From Candidatus Methanogaster sp. (GTDB lineage: Archaea; Halobacteriota; Methanosarcinia; Methanosarcinales; Methanogasteraceae), in NCBI GenBank assembly GCA_003194445.1, contig PQXF01000004.1:19562-83561 (forward strand): a stretch of DNA of 64,000 nt, written 5' to 3'. A program made the translations under genes and the position numbers. The notes under the pieces were generated by a model, which saw only the letters and a list, made by a program, of their open reading frames with translations, did not search any database and was not told where the DNA came from. Shown piece by piece: positions 1-10,269 of the stretch (its first letter is position 1; every line of letters starts with the position of its first letter).

Positions 1-2
1 GA

Positions 3-104
3 GTGAAATTGACAAAAGAGGCAATGAAAATCTGCGAAGAGAGAATTGAAAGATCGGGAAATTTGCCAAAGTGGGATGTCACCATCGAGCCTGCATTCGG
101 GTAA
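3..104 (+). CDS. C-terminal end of an unidentified protein, truncated by window start
   Basis: Frame open from the window edge: VKLTKEAMKICEERIERSGNLPKWDVTIEPAFG then TAA at 102-104; same frame as the next ORF. Confidence 0.35.
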   Translation: MKLTKEAMKICEERIERSGNLPKWDVTIEPAFG

Positions 105-119
105 GTTATTTATTGGGGC

Positions 120-1118
120 TTGCCTAACAGAATACGGATGGATCACGGTTTCTCGCCTCCGTTCTTTGGGGATGACCTGTCTGTTCTTGATCTGATCCGG
201 GAGCAGGGTCTGGACGTTAAGATCGGGCAGACCCGACTGGAACAGTTTCTCGAAGATGACGGGCAGGAACAGGTCGTCAATCCATTCTCGGATGATGTGA
301 TCAAACGTATGGAGGATGATACCTTCTATGGTCAGTCGTCTATTGATCTCTCTCTGGTAAAATCCCGGATGGAGGAGACAGAACACCTGATCGGTAGTTC
401 GGAGGAGGTACAGCGATTTGTCAGGAGTGGGCTTGACAGGTTCTCCTCTTCGATAACTGAAAACCCAGGGGATAACACGTTTGCAATTGAGATTCGGGAT
501 CCCCGGCTGAGTCAGGACTTGGACGATAATACCATACCCCGCGCAACGTTTGATCCGCGTAGGGGTCTTGATAACCCGGACATGGAAGTTATAGACCTGG
601 GACATCCGCTTGTGCGCAACCTCATCGAACTTGTGAAGGAGATTACATTCACCTCAAACGATACGTATGGGCGAACCGCGGTCATCAAAACATCTGAAGC
701 AAAAGCTGTTTCAGCCGTTTACACCTTTCTGGCAAGATACACAATCCACACAGAACCGATCTCTATTATGGAAGAACTTCTCACGGTGGGCGCCAGGATT
801 CATAGTGGGGAGCTGCTTGGAGATGAAGATGTCAGGGCACTGATGGCGTCAGAGCCGATCCCTGATGGGCGTACCGTGGAAGAGATGAGCCATGACCTTC
901 ATCTGGCGCTTGAAAGAGACGATATCGACGAGATCCTCTCGCAAAAGGCAAATAACCGGTGTGACTATCTTATATCGGAGAGAACCAGAGTAAAAGAAAA
1001 TCTGTTGGAATCGGGTGAGCACGAGTGGCTGGAAGACTTTGAAAAGATTGATCTTGCATCCGTAGACCTTCTCTCTGTGACTCTCTACTACCCCAAGCCA
1101 GGGGGTGGCAGCCGATGA
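120..1118 (+). CDS. Defence-island protein resembling the C-terminal region of SNF2-type (DrmD-like) helicases
   Basis: 332-aa ORF (TTG start, or ATG at 138). Segment EVIDLGHPLVRNLIELVKE...GRTAVIKTSEAKAVSAVYTFLARY resembles the region after the helicase core of defence-associated SNF2 proteins. Overlaps the methylase start by 4 nt. Confidence 0.4.
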   Translation: MPNRIRMDHGFSPPFFGDDLSVLDLIREQGLDVKIGQTRLEQFLEDDGQEQVVNPFSDDVIKRMEDDTFYGQSSIDLSLVKSRMEETEHLIGSSEEVQRFVRSGLDRFSSSITENPGDNTFAIEIRDPRLSQDLDDNTIPRATFDPRRGLDNPDMEVIDLGHPLVRNLIELVKEITFTSNDTYGRTAVIKTSEAKAVSAVYTFLARYTIHTEPISIMEELLTVGARIHSGELLGDEDVRALMASEPIPDGRTVEEMSHDLHLALERDDIDEILSQKANNRCDYLISERTRVKENLLESGEHEWLEDFEKIDLASVDLLSVTLYYPKPGGGSR

Positions 1119-4100
1119 AGACGGATCAACTATCCAATATGGCTGCACAGGGCGGGATTATTACGATAGGGTTTCTCGATCAGATGAGAGGCGAGACCGT
1201 AATTAACCCATTTGTAAAACCTCAAGCATTCGCCACATTTGGCAGTCCGGCTCCGGAGAACAAGAAAAAACTGGGCGAAAATATCTCCGAGTCCTTTTAT
1301 AGTCTGTTGGAGCGGTGGGACGCAATCTCCAACTCTTACGAAGACATGGATATCTCCGACGCACGGAAGAAATGGATCATACCACTCCTGCGGGAACTGG
1401 GGTTTGACCCCGGATTCAACCGTGAAGACGTGATGGCAAACGGGGACGAGAACCTGAAATTCAAACTCTCCCATCGTGGTTGGGTCTCCCCTGGTGCACC
1501 GATGATCCACACAGTGGCACCAAAACAGAAACTTGAAACACGACCAACTGATGGAAAAGGCAGTAAACGCAGCCCACATGATGAGATGCAGACATTCCTC
1601 AACGTAAGCAAAGACCACAAATGGGGTATCGTCACAAACGGAATCTCCTTTAGAATCCTCAGGGATTTTTTCCACACAACCACAAAGGGATACGTAGAAT
1701 TCGACATCGAGAATATCATGCGGGAACGCAGTTACAGTGATTTCCGCGCGTTCTACCGGATGGCTCACGCAAGCCGCTTTCGCGGAGGTAATGGCAATGG
1801 AGACTATCCGCTCGAACAGTTTTACAAGGAAAGCGTTACTGCAGGCGAGAAGGTTGGTCCGAACCTCCGGGGCAATGTTAAGAAAGCAATCGAGGTTTTT
1901 GGCAATGGTTTTCTCACCCTCACCCCCGAACTCACAGAGCAGATGATCGCGGACGAAGAACTCTGCAAAAAGTACTACAATGAGATCTTGAGGGTGATCT
2001 ACCGCATCCTCTTCCTCCTCTACGCTGAACAGCGGGCAATGCTTCCCACCAGAGACTCGCTCTACATCGATGAATACAGCATCACACGCCTCCGTAAAAT
2101 AGCTGAAAGCCGCAAAGGAAAGGACGATCACTGCGACCTCTGGGAAGGTCTCAAAATAACTTTCCGGATGCTTGCCGAAGGATGCAATCCACTGAACGTA
2201 TTTCCCTACAACGGAAGCCTTTTTGACAAATCTGAGATCCCCACAATCCGGGAACTTACGATAAAGAACCACGACCTTCTGGAAGCGATCAGGTGCCTCA
2301 CACTCTTTGAGGAAGATCATATACTAAAGCGGATCAACTACCTTGATCTCGATGCGGAGGAGATCGGTTCTATCTATGAGAGCTTGCTTGATTATATACC
2401 GAGAGTGCTCCCATCAGCGATGGAGATTGACGGAAGAACAATTCCAGCGAATGAATTCTTCCTTGACCCCAGAGGAAGCGCAAGAAAAACCACGGGCAGC
2501 TACTACACAGACAAACGTCTGGTGGATGAACTCATCAAAAGCGCGTTAAAACCGGTTGCCGAGAGGAAGATGGCAGAATCAGAGGATAAAGAGTCATCCA
2601 TTCTCTCGCTCAAGGTATGTGACCCGGCATGTGGGAGTGGCGCATTCCTCATTGCAGCCACCAATTATCTGGGGAAAGAGCTGGCTAAGGTACGAACCGG
2701 TCAATCCGAACCGCCTGATACGGATATACGGCGTGCCAGGCGAGACGTTTTGCAGCGCTGCATATACGGCGTTGACCAGAACCCAATGGTCGTGGAACTG
2801 GCGAAGGTATCACTCTGGATCGATGCTGCTGTAAAAGACAAGCCACTCAACTTCCTTGACCACCACATCAAATGCGGCAACTCTTTGATCGGGGCTACAC
2901 CCGAACTCATCGAACAAGGGATACCTGACGAGGCATTTAACCCTGTGGAAGGCGACGACAGGAAGGTTGCAAAGGAGATCAAAAGTAAGAACAAGAATGA
3001 GAAGAAACAGCAGACTCTGGATGAGTTTGGGTTGGAGAAAGAACCTACATGGGCTTACGAATACGAAAAACTCTCTCACGCCGAGGAAGATGACGTCGAT
3101 TCCGTCAAGTGGAAACAGGAGTGCTACAGAGCAATCGTTGAATCACCAAAAAGACAGCATGAGAAGTTAGTCGCAGACACGTGGTGCTCTGCATTCTTCT
3201 GGCAACTGAACGGGGATGCACCACCACCCACAGAAGCAACACTTCGCACGATGCAGAAGGAGATGGCTGATGGCTGCGTGGACCCTGATACACAATCCAC
3301 GATTCTCGAACTGGCGGAGGAACACAGATTCTTCCACTGGCATCTGGAGTTCCCTGATGTGTTCGAGGGAGCTGAAGGAGGATTTGACTGCGTGCTCGGG
3401 AATCCACCGTGGGATGTGTTGCAAGCCGAAGAAAAGCCCTGGTTTATCGTAAGAGATGAAAAAATCGGATTAGCCACTGGGTCAGACAGAAAAATGATTA
3501 TAAAAGAGTTAGAAAAAACGAATCCAGATCTTTATAAGGGGTGGATTTCATACAAAAAGAGTGTAGACAATTGTAACCTATTTTTAAAGCATTCAGGGCG
3601 ATTTAACCTAACTGCTAAAGGGAAATTGAATTATTACCCCCTATTCGCAGAGAATGACAAACAAATAATCAATGGTGGAGGGAGTGTTGGTATGGTAATC
3701 GCAAGCGGAATAGCAACAGACTTCTATAACCAGAACTTCTTCCAGAACGTGGTCGGGAATGGACAGCTTGTAAGCCTGTACGACTTTGAGAATAGAGAGA
3801 GAATATTTTCTGAGATTCATAGCTCGTATAAATTCTCGCTTTTGACCCTTACTGGGAAAGAGGTGCCTGTTCAAGATGCAGACTTCGCCTTCTATCTCAC
3901 CAACCCGGACCACATTCAAGAAGAAGACCGGCATTTTACCCTCACAAACGAAGAAATAGAGCTATTAAACCCCAACACAAAGACGTGCCCCATATTCCGA
4001 TCCAAGAAAGATGCTGAGCTGACCAAGAAGATATACCGGAAGCATCCGGCGTTGATAAAGGAAAATCCGGACGGAGAAGACGAGAATCCGTGGGGGATTT

Positions 4101-4237
4101 CATTCAAGCAAGGACTATTCAACATGACCAGCGACTCCGCGCTCTTCAAGAACAAGGATCAACTGGCAGGCATGGGCTTTGAGCTGGACGGCAACATTTT
4201 CCGCAGGGGGCGAAGAAACCTATTTACCTTTGTATGA
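1115..4237 (+). CDS. Eco57I-type N6-adenine DNA methyltransferase, N-terminal 1040 aa (frameshifted gene)
   Basis: Motif I VCDPACGSGAFLIAATNYLG, motif IV VLGNPPWDVLQAEEKPW, TTGSYYTDKRLVDELI. Reading frame lost just before the conserved LPLYEGKMIWQFNHR segment found in the +1 frame. Confidence 0.85.
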   Translation: MKTDQLSNMAAQGGIITIGFLDQMRGETVINPFVKPQAFATFGSPAPENKKKLGENISESFYSLLERWDAISNSYEDMDISDARKKWIIPLLRELGFDPGFNREDVMANGDENLKFKLSHRGWVSPGAPMIHTVAPKQKLETRPTDGKGSKRSPHDEMQTFLNVSKDHKWGIVTNGISFRILRDFFHTTTKGYVEFDIENIMRERSYSDFRAFYRMAHASRFRGGNGNGDYPLEQFYKESVTAGEKVGPNLRGNVKKAIEVFGNGFLTLTPELTEQMIADEELCKKYYNEILRVIYRILFLLYAEQRAMLPTRDSLYIDEYSITRLRKIAESRKGKDDHCDLWEGLKITFRMLAEGCNPLNVFPYNGSLFDKSEIPTIRELTIKNHDLLEAIRCLTLFEEDHILKRINYLDLDAEEIGSIYESLLDYIPRVLPSAMEIDGRTIPANEFFLDPRGSARKTTGSYYTDKRLVDELIKSALKPVAERKMAESEDKESSILSLKVCDPACGSGAFLIAATNYLGKELAKVRTGQSEPPDTDIRRARRDVLQRCIYGVDQNPMVVELAKVSLWIDAAVKDKPLNFLDHHIKCGNSLIGATPELIEQGIPDEAFNPVEGDDRKVAKEIKSKNKNEKKQQTLDEFGLEKEPTWAYEYEKLSHAEEDDVDSVKWKQECYRAIVESPKRQHEKLVADTWCSAFFWQLNGDAPPPTEATLRTMQKEMADGCVDPDTQSTILELAEEHRFFHWHLEFPDVFEGAEGGFDCVLGNPPWDVLQAEEKPWFIVRDEKIGLATGSDRKMIIKELEKTNPDLYKGWISYKKSVDNCNLFLKHSGRFNLTAKGKLNYYPLFAENDKQIINGGGSVGMVIASGIATDFYNQNFFQNVVGNGQLVSLYDFENRERIFSEIHSSYKFSLLTLTGKEVPVQDADFAFYLTNPDHIQEEDRHFTLTNEEIELLNPNTKTCPIFRSKKDAELTKKIYRKHPALIKENPDGEDENPWGISFKQGLFNMTSDSALFKNKDQLAGMGFELDGNIFRRGRRNLFTFV

Positions 4238-5003
4238 AGGGAAAATGATATGGCAATTCAATCATCGAGCAAGTTCCATAGATTACAAAGGAAGGATTGT
4301 ACCAGGGCGTCATGATGTTATTGAAACAGACGAATATCAATTAATCGATCCAAATTTCTCTCCAATTCCACGATTTTGGGTTTATGATAAAGAAATTAAT
4401 AATAGAATAAAAAATAATGTGAAATATCTTTTTGGTTTTAGAGATATAACAAACGCAAGTAGCGAAAGAACATCAATATTTTCATTTATCCCACTTACAG
4501 GAGTTGGGCATCAAATGCCTCTAATTTTTACAGAGAAAAAAGAGCCTATGGTTAAAGCTATTCTTGCTACTATTTTTAATTCATTTGTATTTGACTTTAT
4601 TTCTCGGCAAAAATTAGGAGGGACTCATATGACTTACTTTATCCTAAAACAACTTCCAGTAGTTTTATTCGAATCAATTGACATTCTATATATTGATAAA
4701 ATTATAGATATTGTTTTGAAACTGAGTTATACTGCATCGGATATTGTTTATTTTGCCCATGACCTCGGTTACAACGGTCCCCCTTTCAGGTGGGACCCGG
4801 AAGAACGGGCATACCTGATGGCAGAACTGGACGCTATCGTTGCCCATCTCTATGGCGTAACCCATGATGAACTGGACTACATTCTTGAGACCTTTCCCAT
4901 CGTCAAAAAGAAGGATATCGCGAAATATGGCGAGTACAGAACAAAAAGACTGATTTTTGAATATTATAATAATTATAAAGACCTGCTGGAGGCAACTCAA
5001 TGA
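4179..5003 (+). CDS. C-terminal part of the same Eco57I-type methyltransferase (specificity/TRD region)
   Basis: EETYLPLYEGKMIWQFNHR...FRDITNASSERTSIFSFIPLTGVGHQMPL...PFRWDPEERAYLMAELDAIVAHLYG is the usual continuation of this family. Confidence 0.8.
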   Translation: MSWTATFSAGGEETYLPLYEGKMIWQFNHRASSIDYKGRIVPGRHDVIETDEYQLIDPNFSPIPRFWVYDKEINNRIKNNVKYLFGFRDITNASSERTSIFSFIPLTGVGHQMPLIFTEKKEPMVKAILATIFNSFVFDFISRQKLGGTHMTYFILKQLPVVLFESIDILYIDKIIDIVLKLSYTASDIVYFAHDLGYNGPPFRWDPEERAYLMAELDAIVAHLYGVTHDELDYILETFPIVKKKDIAKYGEYRTKRLIFEYYNNYKDLLEATQ

Positions 5004-8000
5004 ACCCCTTTGAAACCCTATCCCACATCCAGGACATGTACAGAACTTATGTCCACACATTCCAGAAGATCAAGAATCCCGTAATAAAAGACTGGATGCT
5101 AGAAAGAATGTCTGATGGTACTCTGCTGTGGCGGGATCCGCACATCCAGTTGAACCGTCGTTTTGAGAGGGGCGAATCGCTTGAGGAGATGGTCGCTTCA
5201 GGACTTCTTCATCCCGGAACGCTTTCGGTATTCTCAGCAACCGATTCATCAGGTCAGTTGACAGGAACTCCGATCGTTCCTCATAAGCACCAGAGCGACT
5301 CCATCAAAGCGATATTAAACGAAGATGCGAACACCATAATCACAACAGGCACGAGTTCTGGAAAGAGCTTCTGCTTTGGAATCCCTATTGTGAGCGAGTG
5401 TTTCAGGATGCGGGATGAGGGTCTGGGCGGGATAAAAGCCATCATCATCTATCCAATGAATGCTCTTGCCAACAGCCAGTATGAGGATTTTGCCAGGAGG
5501 TTGCATGGTAGTGGTTTGAGGGTTGCTCTTTATACCGGGGACACGCCGAATAATCATGAGGGCGCGCTGGCTAATCTCAAGATAACTACAGGCAGGGACA
5601 CTCCGTATGATAGTGAGGTCTTGTCCAGGGAGGAGATACAGAGCAATCCTCCTGATATCCTCATGACGAATTATGTGATGCTTGAGTTGTTGCTCACCAG
5701 GCTCGACGATCATGATAAGCTGTTTCCCGAAGAACACCGGGGCAGGCTCAGGTTCCTTGTTCTTGATGAGATTCATACCTATAGCGGGAAGAGGGGTGCG
5801 GATGTTGCCTGCCTCATCAGGAGGTTGAAGAGCAGAACCATGACCACTGAGTCGTTGCGTTGCATCGGGACAAGTGCCACGGTTCAGAGTGCGAAGGGTG
5901 AGGATGCAGGCGTTGTGATTGCAGGGTTTGCAGCAGAACTTTTCGCAGAGGAGTTTTCTAAAGAGCATGTGGTAGGGGAGACGTATCATATCCCAGCACG
6001 TCCTGAGCCCGGACCGCTGCCAGACAGGATGCTGATCACTCCTGAGATGGTCGAGGGTTTTGACGGGTCAATTGAGAGGGGGACGGTTCTGGTAGAGGCA
6101 TTGACCGGGGTGGCTTTGACGGATTACGAGAAGACTCCTGAGAATCTCGGGAGACTACTAGCCTCTCAGCAGACCGTCTGGTTCCTGGAGGATAAAGCAT
6201 CCATCGATTCTTATTCTATACAGGACATGTCAGTTGACTACAGGGATGCGTATCGTCCCGGTTGTGACAGTGGTGGGTGTGCAATGGAATTAAAAGCGGC
6301 TCTATTGGCTGGTACTGTTGGAACGGTCAGGATATATGATCAGGATCAGCCGCTTTTTGTTCCCAAACTGCATAATTTCTTCTCTCAGGGACGGACTATC
6401 AGCAGTTGTCTCACTTCGGAGAGTCCTCATCTGAATGACCGTGGTGAGGTCGTATGTCCGACATGCAAAAAAGAGGAGCGGAAGCGGATCACGTTTCCAT
6501 TAAATTTCTGCCGCTCATGTGGTCAGGAGTTCTATGGTGTGACAATACTGGATGATAACACCCTGCTGCCGAGAGATATTGACACTCTTGCTGTGGAGGG
6601 AAGGGATGCCTACATTTACACATTGAAATATTCATCTGATGAAGTGCCAATTCCAGAGGAATGGATGGGGCGCAATAAAACGATCCGTGCTGACCGGAAG
6701 GGACATGAGCCTCAGGAAAGGATATACTGTCCCGAATGCAATTCACTGGACCCGACGTGTGATCATGAAGGGAAGATCAAGGTATATGAGCTGGCATCGC
6801 CGTTTCTGTTCTGCCCATCCTGTGGCGTGAAATACGACAAACGTTCCAAGGAATTCAACAAGCTCTTCACATTTGGTTCAATAGGGCGAAGCACAGGGAC
6901 TGATGTGCTTGTTTCGAGCATCATGAGCAAGCTGGATGATAGTGAGAAGAAGATTATAGCGTTCTCGGATAACAGACAGGATACGGCTTTGCAGGCGTCT
7001 CACATGAACAACCTGCAAAGGCGCATCCATTTCCGACAGGCTGTGTATCGGGCGCTTGTGGATGGCAGGTACACTGATGCAGATGGTGGAGTGCTCGATA
7101 TTACCCAATCAGGTATCCGGATTTTTGATGCGATGAAACATTATGATGTATTGCCTGATTATGCTAAAGAGCAGGGCAAATTTGTCCAGACCACAAGAGC
7201 AGACGACTCTTACAAGGAATACCTCCAGTACAACGCTGTTCTCGATCTGGGGGCTCCGGTGATGAAGAACCAGCAGAATCTGGAGGATGTGGGGCTTTTA
7301 AAAGTATTGTACAATGGTCTGGATGGTTTGGCGGATGCAGATGAGGTATGGAGAACGATTCCTGAAACGAAATCCATGACTTCAGATGAACGATATGATT
7401 ATCTTACTGGATTCATGGACATATTCAGGAAACAGCGGGCTATCGAATATAAACACATCATCAGAAACGATCTCTTCGAAAATGAGGTTCGTTCAAACAT
7501 CACTGAAGAGTCCCAATTTGATATCAGTGGTGCCCCGGGCAACATAGTTGGATATGGGGATGATATCAAAAAATGGAACCAGAGATACAAGATTTTGCGT
7601 TTAACATACTCACGCAGCCGTCTGATGACATGGACCAAGAGAGTGCTCGGCGTGAGTTCTGAGGCTGCAAAAGAGATTGTTCCGGCTGTAGTAGAAATAT
7701 TGGCTGAAAAGGAATACGGAGGATGGCTTGTTAAACATCCTGTACCTGCGTATCGAGGAAAGGGGATCCTTGGCTCGATATACATGCTCAATACTGAAAG
7801 AATTCAGTTGCAGGCGATTGAAAACACCAGTAAGCATAAGGTATGCCAGAAATGTGCGTCAGTGTATCATTATCGTGTCTTAGACTTATGCACCGGGAGT
7901 TTATGCGGAGGTCTCGGGGATCAGGACTTTAAAGATAATTATTTCCGCCAGATGTATGCAAAACCCTTCTCCGAATCTTCTTCTGTGGTGGCGGAGGAAC

Positions 8001-10258
8001 ACAGTGGACAGATAGATGGAATAACAAGGAAGAATATTGAGGCAAGATTCCGGGATCCGAAAGAACCGTTGAACGTACTCGTTTGCACTCCAACCATGGA
8101 ACTCGGAATTGATATCGGGGACCTGACCGCCGTTTACATGCGTAATGTGCCGCCGAGTCCCAGTAATTATGCACAGAGAGCAGGGAGAGCCGGACGCAAA
8201 AGCCAGCCTGCCATCACTACCACATTCTGCGGTGTTGGTGCGGCAAGAGGACCTCACGACCAGTATTTCTATAGATTCCCGGAAAAGATCATATCCGGCA
8301 AGATAACGCCTCCAAGGTTTATGCTGGATAATCAGCAACTCCTAAAGGCGCACATCAATTCAACGATACTGGAAACAATTAAAATCAAGTTTCCAAAGGG
8401 TTTCGGATATATTCTGAGCACTGATGAGTTAGGATATCCGATGTCATCAGATTTTAAAGACGATCTGATAGATGTAATCTCAGAAAATAGGGGTGGAGTA
8501 ATCGAAAGAATCCAGCAGACATTCGGTAACGAAAAGTCAATGTATACATGGTTTACTGACGAATTTGTGACTGATTGCATCGATTGTTTTGTAGATAACC
8601 TTGAAGAAAGTCTCACTTATTGGAGAACCGAATACGATCTGCTCCAAAGAGAGCACAAGGATCTTGCCGCACGTGAGCGGTCAAATGGGTTACCCCCAGC
8701 CGATCACAGCAGAATGGGCGCGATAGGTAATAAATTAAAAGCTATGAGAGAAGGGGAGATGGATTTTTATCCCTACAGGTATCTTGGAGCCCGTGGTTTT
8801 CTGCCCAACTATGGTTTCCCGACTTCAACGGTTATCCTTTCCCTCCATGATTCAGAAGATGAAATTGCCAGGGATAATGCTCTGGCATTGTCTGAATTTG
8901 CCCCGGGAAATACGATATACTACAGAAGAAATACATACAATGTAACGTATGCAAAACCCAGAAGGGAGAACCATAAACCAGTACTGGAGCATGTACTCAT
9001 CTGCCCCAACTGTTCGACGATATATCATGGACATGAGAGGGCGATTGCTCAATCTGCCTGCCCCGAGTGTGGGCAATCGCTAATAGGTCATCACCCGAAT
9101 CCCAATGGAATGCAGATGCCCGATATGCATGCAGTAAAAAGGAGCCGCATCACCTCAGATGAGGAGGAAAGACGCCGCCTCGGATATCAGTTATCCACAC
9201 ACTACGAGGTAGGAAACGTAACCGAGGGTGTGCGAATAATCGGATCGGATATTGAGATCACATTGAACTACGAACACAACGGAAAAATAATTCATCTGAA
9301 CCGCGGAACCGGAAAAAGTAAGGGTGATGGACCAGGACTGGAGAATGGTTTCGTTCTCTGTTCGGCGTGTAATCGCTGGCTTTTCGGTGAGAAAATTGAG
9401 AAACACATCGGAGAAGAGGGGACCTGTCCCAAAAATGCAACACGGGACGATATAATAAGGGATATCTGGTTGTTTACCATCGGAACTCATGATGTTGCAG
9501 TTCTAAAGCTCCCGCTACCAGAGTATGTAGACGCTCACAAAACCGAAGAGTTCTACACCTCATTTAAGGAAGCAATAATCAGGGGTATGCAGATAGCTCT
9601 GAATCTGGATGAAAGCGAAGTCGGTGGATTAGTAGTATCTGAAGAAAACGGGGACGACTGGAAAATTATTCTGTATGAAAAGGCTGAAGGAGGAACCGGC
9701 GCCATAAAAGCCTTACTTGAACCCCCCCGATTTGAAGAAATGGTCAGGCGTGCACGTGAACTACTCCATGAGTTCGATGAAGATCCAGGCTGCAGCTCCG
9801 CTTGCTACGAATGCCTGTTAAGTTTCTATAATCAACGTGAACACGAACTTCTGGATAGACACATAGTTTTACCGGCACTCCGCGCCTTAGAGTCGGTAAG
9901 AATTGAGCGAATAGAAGATCAATGGGGTGCGAGGGGGCTACAAGAGCTTATACCCCAATGCGATTCTGGGTTCGAGAAGAAAGTATTGGAAGAATTTTCC
10001 AATCAAAGGATATCACTGCCCAATTCCGCCCAAAAAATCATCTACGATGGTGACATACCGATAGCAAAACCCGACTTCTTCTATGATGTGCGGAATATAG
10101 CGGTTTTTGTTGATGGACCACCCCATGACAAGGACTATGTCAAAAAAGACGACGAAATTAAACGCAATAAGCTTAGAGAGATTGGGTACCGGGTGTTTGC
10201 GATAAGATATGGTAATTTCGAAGAAGATGTTGAACGGCTTAAACGTGTCCTGGTGTGA
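5000..10258 (+). CDS. DEAD/DEAH helicase with DUF1998 and C-terminal Vsr/DUF559-like nuclease domain
   Basis: Walker A TTGTSSGKS, DEIH box, QRAGRAGRK motif VI, several CxxC zinc knuckles, DUF1998-type YEKAEGGTGAIKALL...CSSACYECLLSFYNQ, C-terminal FEKKVLEEF...PDFFYDVRNIAVFVDGPPHD...KLREIGYRVFAIRYG. Start overlaps the methylase stop (ATGA-type). Confidence 0.85.
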   Translation: MNPFETLSHIQDMYRTYVHTFQKIKNPVIKDWMLERMSDGTLLWRDPHIQLNRRFERGESLEEMVASGLLHPGTLSVFSATDSSGQLTGTPIVPHKHQSDSIKAILNEDANTIITTGTSSGKSFCFGIPIVSECFRMRDEGLGGIKAIIIYPMNALANSQYEDFARRLHGSGLRVALYTGDTPNNHEGALANLKITTGRDTPYDSEVLSREEIQSNPPDILMTNYVMLELLLTRLDDHDKLFPEEHRGRLRFLVLDEIHTYSGKRGADVACLIRRLKSRTMTTESLRCIGTSATVQSAKGEDAGVVIAGFAAELFAEEFSKEHVVGETYHIPARPEPGPLPDRMLITPEMVEGFDGSIERGTVLVEALTGVALTDYEKTPENLGRLLASQQTVWFLEDKASIDSYSIQDMSVDYRDAYRPGCDSGGCAMELKAALLAGTVGTVRIYDQDQPLFVPKLHNFFSQGRTISSCLTSESPHLNDRGEVVCPTCKKEERKRITFPLNFCRSCGQEFYGVTILDDNTLLPRDIDTLAVEGRDAYIYTLKYSSDEVPIPEEWMGRNKTIRADRKGHEPQERIYCPECNSLDPTCDHEGKIKVYELASPFLFCPSCGVKYDKRSKEFNKLFTFGSIGRSTGTDVLVSSIMSKLDDSEKKIIAFSDNRQDTALQASHMNNLQRRIHFRQAVYRALVDGRYTDADGGVLDITQSGIRIFDAMKHYDVLPDYAKEQGKFVQTTRADDSYKEYLQYNAVLDLGAPVMKNQQNLEDVGLLKVLYNGLDGLADADEVWRTIPETKSMTSDERYDYLTGFMDIFRKQRAIEYKHIIRNDLFENEVRSNITEESQFDISGAPGNIVGYGDDIKKWNQRYKILRLTYSRSRLMTWTKRVLGVSSEAAKEIVPAVVEILAEKEYGGWLVKHPVPAYRGKGILGSIYMLNTERIQLQAIENTSKHKVCQKCASVYHYRVLDLCTGSLCGGLGDQDFKDNYFRQMYAKPFSESSSVVAEEHSGQIDGITRKNIEARFRDPKEPLNVLVCTPTMELGIDIGDLTAVYMRNVPPSPSNYAQRAGRAGRKSQPAITTTFCGVGAARGPHDQYFYRFPEKIISGKITPPRFMLDNQQLLKAHINSTILETIKIKFPKGFGYILSTDELGYPMSSDFKDDLIDVISENRGGVIERIQQTFGNEKSMYTWFTDEFVTDCIDCFVDNLEESLTYWRTEYDLLQREHKDLAARERSNGLPPADHSRMGAIGNKLKAMREGEMDFYPYRYLGARGFLPNYGFPTSTVILSLHDSEDEIARDNALALSEFAPGNTIYYRRNTYNVTYAKPRRENHKPVLEHVLICPNCSTIYHGHERAIAQSACPECGQSLIGHHPNPNGMQMPDMHAVKRSRITSDEEERRRLGYQLSTHYEVGNVTEGVRIIGSDIEITLNYEHNGKIIHLNRGTGKSKGDGPGLENGFVLCSACNRWLFGEKIEKHIGEEGTCPKNATRDDIIRDIWLFTIGTHDVAVLKLPLPEYVDAHKTEEFYTSFKEAIIRGMQIALNLDESEVGGLVVSEENGDDWKIILYEKAEGGTGAIKALLEPPRFEEMVRRARELLHEFDEDPGCSSACYECLLSFYNQREHELLDRHIVLPALRALESVRIERIEDQWGARGLQELIPQCDSGFEKKVLEEFSNQRISLPNSAQKIIYDGDIPIAKPDFFYDVRNIAVFVDGPPHDKDYVKKDDEIKRNKLREIGYRVFAIRYGNFEEDVERLKRVLV

Positions 10259-10269
10259 AAAGATGATAT

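Noticed and set aside
1130-2320. 396-aa minus-strand ORF opposite the methylase gene
   Set aside because: Antisense to a clearly coding, motif-supported gene; composition is a shadow of the + strand codons.
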